Assembly: GCA_002494135.1 (NCBI GenBank)
Contig: DLBG01000025.1
Coordinates: 1 to 17,527, forward strand
DNA length: 17,527 nucleotides
Direction of reading: 5' to 3'
Source: Lachnospiraceae bacterium UBA7027
Lineage (GTDB): Bacteria > Bacillota > Clostridia > Lachnospirales > Lachnospiraceae
This document shows, in pieces, positions 7,038 through 15,400 of this stretch (positions are counted from its first letter, which is position 1; every line of letters begins with the position of its first letter). The position numbers were made by a program, and so were the translations under genes. The notes below the pieces were generated by a model that saw only the letters and a program-made list of their open reading frames with translations, searched no databases and was not told the DNA's origin.

Positions 7038-8321
7038 TTATACACCCGAAATTTTATCAATGTTTTCGGAAAGCTTATGCAGATAATCTTTTAAAACATA
7101 GATGCAGTCCGTTTCCTTTGCGATTCCCTTTACAATGTCTTCCGCAAGACATCTGCAGGTCGGAGCACCGCAGCAGCCGCAGTCAAGACCGGGGAAACGT
7201 TTGCACAGTTCCTGAATCTGGTTGAGTTTCTCCATGCTTTCTTTTAAGTTATCCGCAAGTTCGAATACCGGCAGATATTCCACTTCCTTGTCCCAGTGTA
7301 CATCGTAAGGATATGTTTTTGCTGCATGCACGGCGGAAACGGGAAGATACTTACGAAGCTTCTGAAGCTTTGCCTTTGCGGCAAACGGATTCTCTACCTG
7401 CATGACTCCGCCGACACAGCCGCCGTTGCAGGCGTTTAATTCAATGAATTCCAGGTCGGAAGAGAACTTCTCGTCTTCGAGATCTTCCAGAACGTGGATT
7501 ACGTTTTCGATACCGTCCGCAGCCACATAGGAGTCGGAGAGAAGGCCTCCGGCTTCGCCGCCGGTGATTCCCCAGCTGATTCCGATTTTACCGGAGATGG
7601 CAAGTTCTTCGGGTCGGTTGGCAACAATCTTCATCGAATCAACCAAAGCGGGATAGATGTCCTTGATTGCTAGAACACAGTCGATTTCGCTCTTTTTGTG
7701 ACCGATGGGAGAGTTGGCTGCCGTTACCTTTGAGGGACAGGGCGAGAGAAAGAAGATGCCGATCTGGTCCGCGGGAAGACCGGTTCGTTCCATGGCCCTT
7801 GCTCTTGCCTGACGTGCCGCAAGTTCCGCGGGAGTAATGAACGGAAGCAGATTGTCCACGAGATTCGGGAAACGCATCTGAATCAGTCTGACAATGGTAG
7901 GACAGGCAGTGGAAATAATCGGCCACTGTTCGGGATGTTCCTCGACATATTTGCGGGATTCCTCGGAGATGATTTCCGCCGCGGCGGAAACCTCGTAAAC
8001 ATCATCAAAGCCCATGTCTTTCAGGGCGGTTAAAAGAATGTTAACGTCATCGAGATGGTTTACCTGTGCATACAAAGAAGGCGCAGGCAAAGCTACGGAA
8101 TACTGATAGTTATTGATTGCATCGATGAAGCCGCGTTTTGCTTTCTTGGCATGGTGCGGACAGATGCGGATGCACTCGCCGCAGTCAATACACTGGTCCG
8201 TTGTAATCACCGCCTTGCCGTTACGGACACGGATGGCCTGGGTCGGGCAGTGTTTGATGCAGTTGGTACAGCCTTTACACTGATTCTCAAGCAAATAAAC
8301 GGATTGGCCGTAGTTTTCCAT
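7038..8321 (-). CDS. [FeFe]-hydrogenase-like protein, probable sensory (HydS-type) member
   Basis: A 427-residue Fe-S protein. Two N-terminal 4Fe-4S sites are complete (C15, C18, C21, C25 and C44, C47, C50, C54). The H-cluster domain follows, with L1 STACP (137-141), L2 SPCPSK (193-198) and L3 NACNGGCVGG (296-305). All four cysteines that hold the H-cluster are present (C140, C195, C298, C302). The proton-relay cysteine of catalytic enzymes, first of the pair in TSCCP, is alanine here (A139), and the L2 glutamate is alanine (A201). Both changes are known from the slow sensory hydrogenases. A C-terminal FeS domain (CGCCGAPTC, 381-389) is also present. It is probably a sensor of H2 or redox state rather than a bulk H2 producer. 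It is the last gene of a three-gene operon, 26 bp after the ATPase gene. AAAGGA precedes the ATG. Confidence 0.88.
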   Translation of the reverse strand: MENYGQSVYLLENQCKGCTNCIKHCPTQAIRVRNGKAVITTDQCIDCGECIRICPHHAKKAKRGFIDAINNYQYSVALPAPSLYAQVNHLDDVNILLTALKDMGFDDVYEVSAAAEIISEESRKYVEEHPEQWPIISTACPTIVRLIQMRFPNLVDNLLPFITPAELAARQARARAMERTGLPADQIGIFFLSPCPSKVTAANSPIGHKKSEIDCVLAIKDIYPALVDSMKIVANRPEELAISGKIGISWGITGGEAGGLLSDSYVAADGIENVIHVLEDLEDEKFSSDLEFIELNACNGGCVGGVMQVENPFAAKAKLQKLRKYLPVSAVHAAKTYPYDVHWDKEVEYLPVFELADNLKESMEKLNQIQELCKRFPGLDCGCCGAPTCRCLAEDIVKGIAKETDCIYVLKDYLHKLSENIDKISGV

Positions 8322-8347
8322 GAGAGATCCTTTCTGAAGTGAAATCG

Positions 8348-8770
8348 TTACAGGTTAATCACCATCGTTACTTTGGTGCCGACACCGATCTTTGTTTCAA
8401 TATCGATGCTGTCGGTATTTTTCTTCATGTTGGGAAGGCCCATTCCGGCGCCAAACCCAAGGTTTCTGACCTTGTCCGGAGCGGTGGAGTAACCGGCCTG
8501 CATGGCCTTTTCCACATCCGGGATACCGGGTCCTTTGTCGTCGAGGATCATGGTAATCGAGTCCTCGGAAATCCGAATGGTTATAATTCCGCCGTTTGCA
8601 TGAATGACCATATTGATTTCGCCTTCATACAAAGCAATCGAAACACGGCGAATGACGTCAGGAGAAACACCCAGTTTTTTTAATTTTTTCTTTACGTCTG
8701 AAGAGGCTTCCCCGGCACGGGTAAAATCTTCGTCCGAAACTTCATAGGTGAATTCCAAAACATCAGCCAT
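8348..8770 (-). CDS. RsbW/RsbT-like histidine-kinase-type ATPase (anti-sigma family)
   Basis: A 140-residue GHKL ATPase domain with no other domain. The N box is YEGEIN (E49, N53), the G1 box DDKGPGI (77-83) and the G2 box GFGAGMGL (105-112). All ATP-binding boxes are intact, so it should bind ATP and may phosphorylate a serine or threonine on a partner, as RsbW and RsbT do. No STAS-domain or sigma-factor partner lies in the window. Its ATG overlaps the end of the upstream DRTGG gene by 8 bp, showing translational coupling. The hydrogenase-like gene follows after 26 bp. This order is common in Clostridia. A likely job is relaying the state of the Fe-S sensor, which is inference. Confidence 0.87.
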   Translation of the reverse strand: MADVLEFTYEVSDEDFTRAGEASSDVKKKLKKLGVSPDVIRRVSIALYEGEINMVIHANGGIITIRISEDSITMILDDKGPGIPDVEKAMQAGYSTAPDKVRNLGFGAGMGLPNMKKNTDSIDIETKIGVGTKVTMVINL

Positions 8771-9116
8771 GCTCGGTACCTCCTCTCAATCCCTGTTCGT
8801 AAAGGATGCCGCAGGCGGAGAACATCCGGTGGGGTGTGGCGAGCAAAGGAATCTCCATGTCGCGGGAGAGCTCAATCATTGCCTCATCGGGTTTCTTGCC
8901 GCGCACAAAAATGATGCAGACAATATCCATCATTTCTGCGGTACGGATTACCTGGGGATTGCAAAGACCGGTCAGAAGAACGCATTTGGTTTTGGCAAAT
9001 GCAAGCACATCGCTCATCATATCGGAACCGCAGGCGCTTAAAACCTCTGTGTCAAGTTTGTCTTCGCAGGTCAAAGGCGTCGCGTCCAGAAGTTTGATTA
9101 CGTCATTAACTGTCAT
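8763..9116 (-). CDS. DRTGG-domain protein, second copy
   Basis: A 117-residue paralogue of the protein at 3991-4314, first gene of the operon with the ATPase and the hydrogenase-like protein. Recognisable segments are SDMMSDVLAF (31-40), DIVCIIF (64-70) and DMEIPLLATP (86-95). Two cysteines, C45 and C52, lie in the central strand-loop region. It has no clear catalytic motif and is presumed regulatory. The ATG at 9114-9116 follows ACGGAGGTTTTCAC, a strong site. The last 8 bp overlap the ATPase gene. Having two diverged copies in one gene set suggests they act as partners rather than as redundant copies. Confidence 0.78.
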   Translation of the reverse strand: MTVNDVIKLLDATPLTCEDKLDTEVLSACGSDMMSDVLAFAKTKCVLLTGLCNPQVIRTAEMMDIVCIIFVRGKKPDEAMIELSRDMEIPLLATPHRMFSACGILYEQGLRGGTEHG

Positions 9117-9182
9117 GTGAAAACCTCCGTGTGATTTCTGAACATATGTAATATTAGGGATTTTACGGGAAACGAAAGAAAG

Positions 9183-9206
9183 TCAAAGATGCAGAATGCA
9201 CTTTGA
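9183..9206. promoter_or_regulatory. Inverted repeat in the leader of the hydrogenase-like operon
   Basis: Arms TCAAAG and CTTTGA enclose TGCA, GAA, TGCA, giving ten paired bases with one bulged A (9189). It lies downstream of the predicted start site (about 9234), so it could be an RNA hairpin in the leader or an operator. It does not match the Rex consensus. Confidence 0.35.
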
Positions 9207-9240
9207 TTGTAACTTCCCGATACTGTTTACCCCAGTCATT

Positions 9241-9269
9241 ATTATAGCAAGGAAAACCACGAAATTCAA
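9241..9269 (-). promoter_or_regulatory. Promoter of the DRTGG-ATPase-hydrogenase-like operon
   Basis: On the minus strand TTGAAT (9264-9269) and a perfect TATAAT (9241-9246) are 17 bp apart. The predicted start near 9234 gives a leader of about 118 nt before the first start codon. Confidence 0.6.
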
Positions 9270-9343
9270 TGGTGAAGAAGGGCCGGTTATGCTTTAATAT
9301 CCGGGTCGGATTTCATATTATTTTTTTAAAAAAAGTACCGGGT

Positions 9344-9365
9344 TTTGTTGGACATATGTTGGACA
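9344..9365 (+). promoter_or_regulatory. Tandem 11-bp direct repeat upstream of the giant gene
   Basis: TTGTTGGACAT is followed directly by ATGTTGGACAT. Over 21 positions it matches the element at 1284-1304 upstream of the diguanylate cyclase gene with one difference. It sits 40 bp upstream of the TATAAT at 9405-9410, where a response-regulator activator could bind. Both copies are also followed at the same distance by TAA (1314-1316 and 9374-9376), so a shared unusual promoter is the alternative reading. Confidence 0.5.
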
Positions 9366-9396
9366 TCCGGTGATAAGATACCTCTTGTAAAATCGG

Positions 9397-9418
9397 TTCA
9401 TGTGTATAATCACATGAA
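9397..9418. promoter_or_regulatory. Perfect inverted repeat flanking a TATAAT
   Basis: The 8-bp arms TTCATGTG (9397-9404) and CACATGAA (9411-9418) are exact inverses and enclose TATAAT (9405-9410). If TATAAT is the -10 of the giant gene, the repeat is placed to act as a repressor operator. If transcription starts further upstream, it would form a leader hairpin. Confidence 0.45.
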
Positions 9419-9459
9419 GAAAAAAGAAAAACGTTAAACCAGTAAAGAGAGGAAGGACC

Positions 9460-12400
9460 ATGGACGGTAATAATCTTAACATCAGGCAGCAGGCACAGGA
9501 AGTCGAGCAGCAGTATTTAAAACGGATTAACGACAAAAAGACATTTTATGAGCAGAATAAGAATACCTTATCCGAGGAACAGGCTCTTGCAAATAAGGCG
9601 GAGATTATTTATCTGGAGGAAAGCTATAAAGTTGCAAAAGAGAATTTCTTCAATAATCCGGATGCAGTAAAAATTCAGTCGGTCCGCAAGGTTGCGAACG
9701 GGGAATATGACGATTACCGTAAGAAAAAAATAGCCAACATCGCAAAGGAAATCGGCCGCTTAAAGGACGCTTTCGGTCTCGACAGACAAACCGAACTTCC
9801 GGAATATATGTATATTTATGCCTTCAGACCGGAAAATCTTACGGAAGATAAGATACAGGAAGTCCGTCAGAAACTGGTTGAGGACGGTTATCTCAGTATA
9901 TACAGAAACGATGTGCTTCGTAATCCCGGAGACGAACTCGCAAATCAGATTAAGAACGACATTCATGTAAATCTGAACCAGAAAAAACTCGGAAGCGGGT
10001 TTGCGGATTATTTTTCCAAACTGAAAAACAGAAATCAGCTTAAAAACATACTGGAAAGCGTGTATTTAAACACGGAGCCGGAAGCCGTTGAGACAGATTT
10101 TCTGGTTTATTTAATGGGGCGTAAAGAGAACCCGTTAAGTCTTAACGATGCAATGAATCTGACTCCCGAAAGCCCCGATTTTGAGAAGTATTTCGACGAA
10201 TTCATTCAGTTTGCCAAAGCGCACAGATTTCAGGTTTCGGGAGAACAGAATCAATACAACGAAATCATGGATCTTTACAAACGATGTGCGGAAAGAATCG
10301 GCGAGTATAAGATTCCCGACATTGATTTTACCAACCCCACGGAAGTTTTGCAGCATGAAAAGGAATTTGCCTTCCTTACTTCCTTTGTGCCGAATTTTAT
10401 TAAGGAGCATGACGACCAGCTTAAATATAACCAGAGTTACGCCGTAAAGTATCCCGGAGGGGAAAAGCAGGCGCTGGAAGAAAGAAGCGCAATTGATAAA
10501 TTACATGGCTTTGTTCTCGGTTATAAGGCTTCTTACGGCGTTGACGGCAGTGAACTCGGAGTGAATCCGAAAGGAAAACTTTCTTCCATGGCAGTCAGCC
10601 GTTCTTTCTTCGGGAAGGATGCCAATGAAAATTATAAGGGCAAACAGGCGAAGGATGTTGTTTTCGTTCCCGCGAAAGCCGTTTATACCAATGCTTTTTA
10701 CAAGAATGTGGATACTGCCGCAGCGCAGGGCGGCAACATTACCGAGCAGGAGGTAATTGATTACTTAAGAAACAAAAGTCCGCAGTTTGAAGCAAAAGCG
10801 AATCCGATTCTCACAAGGGCAAGAAAAGATGCCGTTTGGGCCGCAAACAATGCTCAGTATGCGGCTGTTACCGACTTAATTAAGGATGTCGACCTTTTCC
10901 GAAAGAACAAAGAGACATCCATGGCAATCTTTAACGGCAAAAATGACGCAAAGCAGATTTACAATCTTTTGGGCGATAAGCGAAGCGGCGGACATACACT
11001 GCAGAATTCGGCCCGGAAGATGATAAAAGGGATTTTTACCTACAACGGACAGAGAGATTTTTACACAAAACTTAATACCAGTCCGTATTCCATGATCCGT
11101 ATCGGCGGCAAAACGCTCGAAGAACTGTACGGAGAAAAGTATGCGTTTGTGCAGCAGGATTATCTGAAAGAAACCGTATACCAGACGGAACTGTTGAATC
11201 AGATCATGAACGGAACCGAATCCGTTACATTGGATTATTATTACATCGACGAAAACAACCGTTTTATTCAGGGAAAACCGATTGAAATCGTACGCTCTGC
11301 AAGATCAATCGGCAGGGCCCGTGTTGCATTCCGTGAGATTGCCGAATTGTCGAACGGCATCGGTGCCTATCTTGACGGAACATTGACTCCTGCGAATGTC
11401 ACGGATGATTTTACCGCTATCAAAAATGATTTCGTTCAGGCGGCAAGAGAGTTAAAAGAGGCGGCGAATCTTGAGAATGCACAGAACACGCTTCCCCTCC
11501 TTGAACAGAAGGCTACCGCGTTTCTTACGCAGGCAGATTCATTTTATGCAGCCCGTGAGAGTATTCTGCGTGCCGCAAATGCATCGGAAGAGGAATTAAA
11601 GCAGCTTGCCGACGAAAAGAAGGCCATTACCGATCAGGTTAAAAATCATATGGGCGTGATTCGGGATAATGCAATTGCAGCGCACCTGATTCCCGAAGAG
11701 AACGTTCCGGCCGAAGAATATAATTTCAAGAAGCAGAAAGAACAATTGGGATACGAAGTACAGTTGCGGGAAGGCCGGGATCTTTCCCTTGAGGAAGATG
11801 CGGTTATATACGAGGGCGAACTGGAATTCTTAAACGGCAATCATAATTTTCTTTCTGGTTTTTCCGAGAAAGAAAAAGAACTTGTCGGTAAGGCTCTTAT
11901 GCTTGATGAGATGAATGCGGCCGCCTTAAAGCAGCCTGTCGCAGTCGGAAAGGAAATCGTAAATCATAAGGATTTTCCGAAAAACACGATTTCCACAACC
12001 TCACCGGACAGAATTTTTTCAATTTTCTGTGCTTATGCCATGGCGGAAAAGGGATTAACGGTGGAAGAGGCCGCAAGACTTTCCGAACCCGAAATAAAGG
12101 ACAAAGACGGTAACGTCATCAACAAAGAATGGCTGGACCGTGTTGCCGAAATAAAGGAAGATTTTATCAAATTCTGCAACGCAAATCCAATGATTCAGGG
12201 CGCCCCGGAATCCGAGGACGAGAAAAAGACCAGGCTGGAGAACTGGATGAATGTGTTTAAAAAAGCACGTACCCAGGTTGAAAAATACAGATTCCCCAAT
12301 ATTGATTACACGGATCCCGCTCAGTTAAAAGAACACATCAGGACCTTAAGTATGTTAAATTACCTTAGCGTTAATGTTGTTCAGGAAACCAACCGGATGA

Positions 12401-15400
12401 TGGACGCCCAAGGTGTCGGACAGGTTTATATTGCAAAATGTGCCGGCGGAGACAAAGCATACTGGGATATGAAGGACTTCTATTATAATCTCCAGAACAA
12501 TGCCGGAGTTTTCTTCAGAGGTTTTGCCGGAATCAAGAATGCGGAATTGGATTTTAATTTCCGCACCGTGGCAACCCTTGTTCAAAGCAGATATCTTTGC
12601 AATAAGGAACTTGCGCAGTTTAAGGGAAAGACGATTAAAGAATTCCTGGATCATATGAGACCGCGAATCGATCGTTACGAAGGAATCAGTGACCTGATGC
12701 GTAATGAAGCCATAGAGGGTACGGAGAATTCTGTTCCCCCTGATTTGGCGGTTTCCCAGATTTTCGGCAAAAATATCAGGGCCTACGAAAGGAAATTTGA
12801 AGAGTGCTTCAATGCCGTTAACAACGGTCGGTTACAAAATGAATTACAATCCAATTTAAGATTGAGTTTTACCGTAAAAATTCTGGATTCAATCGTTCCG
12901 GCCAGAGAGCTTCTGACTACGGTCGGTGATGATGCCGCTTCCATGAAGGAACTCAGAAACAAAACCTGCACCAATCGAGGCAAAACATTTACCGTGGAAG
13001 AAGTCGTTACGCGTGCACTGACCAGAGGCATTTATCTTTCCGGTTACGGAAGAGTTGCCAAACTCTTTGATTATAACAGAAGCGATATTTTCCTGATTGC
13101 AACTCCGGAAGGAGACAAAACGGCAGAGCAGATGTGGGGCTCAAAATATGCGGATATTCAGAATCCGGATGAAAAAGAGTCAATGTACCGGCTTGAAATC
13201 CTGAAGGCAATCGTCAAGGGAACCCATACGGTTAAAATGCGCCGTTTTGAATTTTTGATGGACAGCGTACGTGAAATGCCCGCGGAAATCGCCTGCTATG
13301 ACAAGGATGTCAGACTGAAAATGTTTGAATCCTTAGGAAGTTATGCCCCGAAGCGTGACGATCTTTTAAGCAGACTTCTGGATACAAAAGAGAAACTGCT
13401 CGCTACACAGAGCAACCGTAAGGCCAACTTCGGAAAAGGAGACGAAGAGGGAAGTACGGAATATCAGAATTATACAAAGGCATTGCAGAATGCCATTGAT
13501 GTACTCGTAAGAGACGCTAAAGGAGAAGATGTTTCTCCCGCGTTGATTAAGGACAAACTGCAGGTACTGGAGAAATATGCGGGAATCTACTACGATTCTC
13601 ATATCGGTGTTTTCGGTCCCCGTACCGATAACGGTAAGATCCGTCTTCAGGCTTCCGATGCCAGCAGAACCGGTCTTGTGGACGAATTCGAAGCGATGCG
13701 TCGCGGCTTTAACAACGATATGTCCGCATCCGACGGAAAAGAACCCAAAGCAAGGGATGCTTCCTATGCAAAAATTGTTGAAATGCTGAATAAACCCCAT
13801 ATTTTGAAGGCTTTGGGCGTCCCGGACATGAAAGATCCGAAATACCTTAAGGAATTCGTAAAATCGGAACTGGCTCTGAAACTGGAATCTTTAAACAGAA
13901 GACTGGAAGCATCCGATAAAAAGTATACGCCCGAAGAAGAACAGGCAAAGAAGTATCTTCTCGGATATTTTAACGAACTCATTTATCCGGATCCCAATCT
14001 GGAAGCACCTTACTACAGGATTGAAGATATCAGACTTATGGAACACTTTGACGAGAAAGTGGCGGAACTTGCTGCCAATCCGGTATTCCAGAAATATATG
14101 AGAGAGAACCCGGAGAAATGCATCAGAGACTTCCATAAAACAGAGGATAAGCAGGGAGAATTACAGGTTTCCTATGATAAGAGAAGGCGTACAATCGCCC
14201 AAAATTCCGGCAGTCTGATGAATTATATCGCCAATATCGATAAAAACTCCGATGTGAGTCCGGAACAGGCCATTGCGAACATTGCAAACGAGCAGAACCC
14301 CGAAATTTCCTATATTACCTCCTACCGGTTTTTGGGAGAAGTTGTCTTACTGGATGCCTTAAGAAAGAATACAGAAGAGGCAAAGCAGATGCGTGAGGAA
14401 ATCGCATTAAATCCCGCCCGGTTCAATGAAATGGTTACCGATGCGGCAAAATTCCTGCGCAACACAAAGCACGCCCTGGAAGGAAAGAATATAGCCAGAC
14501 TCGGAGGTTATATCGCCGACGGTAAATATACGAAAGACTATTTTAAATATTATGCCCGGGCTTCAAAAGATGCGAGAAAGGCCGAAGAAGAACGGATTGA
14601 GAATCAGATCAAGGAGTCAAAAACAAACCTTGAGATATTTTACAGTGATGACACAGATCTGAATGTAACGCTCGAAGAGTACAATCGCTTTGACGAAAAG
14701 GCCCATACTTCCATTGCTTACTATCAGACGGAGGATTTGCGTGCATGCGGAAAATTATTCGCTGAAAAAAGAAGTCCCGTTGTCTTTAAGGAAGACCGCG
14801 TCGTAACGACTACCACTCCAAGCGGAGAGCGTTTCGATGCAGTTTTAAAAGATGTCCCGGTTATCGAAGAAATTAATGCCAAAGAGGCATTTAATCAAGC
14901 AGGTATCGCTTCGGATCGTACCACAACCCAGCAGACAATGTTTATCTTTTATGTGATAGCAAAAAAAGGTCTGAGTCCTTTGGAAGCGAGCAAAATCTGT
15001 AACACGACACCCGAATATGACGAGAACCATAACCTTAAAAACAAAGATTTATACAATCTTTCCGAAGAGTATCGCAAGGAGTTTCTGCTTTTCGTAAGAC
15101 AGAACGGTGTGCATCGTGAGAATGCGCCGAAAGAAGCGGTTGAGAAAAGTCTTAAAAACTGGGCGGATCTTTACAAGGCAGGTACGGAGGGCGTTATGAA
15201 GTGTAAGTTCCCGGAAGGAAATTACAGAAATCAGCAGGACCTTCTCAAGAATATCAAGGAACTGTCCGTAATTGTTCAGCTGTGTATCGACGTGGACCAG
15301 GAAATGGACAAGATTTTAGGCTATAACAAAAAGACAAATGCCCTAAAGGTTGCGCAGAAGCATCTCGGAGGCGAAAGAGCATTCAGTGAATTAAAAAATT

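Larger units (their letters stand above)
9117..9459. other. Divergent intergenic region between the hydrogenase-like operon and the giant gene
   Basis: No gene was seen in these 343 bp. From left to right it holds the leader of the minus-strand operon with an inverted repeat (9183-9206), a minus-strand promoter (9241-9269), an AT palindrome of seven T and seven A (9321-9334), the tandem 11-bp repeat (9344-9365), an inverted repeat around TATAAT (9397-9418) and the ribosome binding site of the giant gene (9447-9457). It is the most regulatory-rich stretch of the window. Confidence 0.6.

Noticed and set aside
9321..9343. Terminator-like T and A runs
   Set aside because: The seven-T/seven-A block lacks a GC stem, and the nearby CCGGG copies are direct, not inverted. 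It is more likely an AT-rich promoter-upstream tract.
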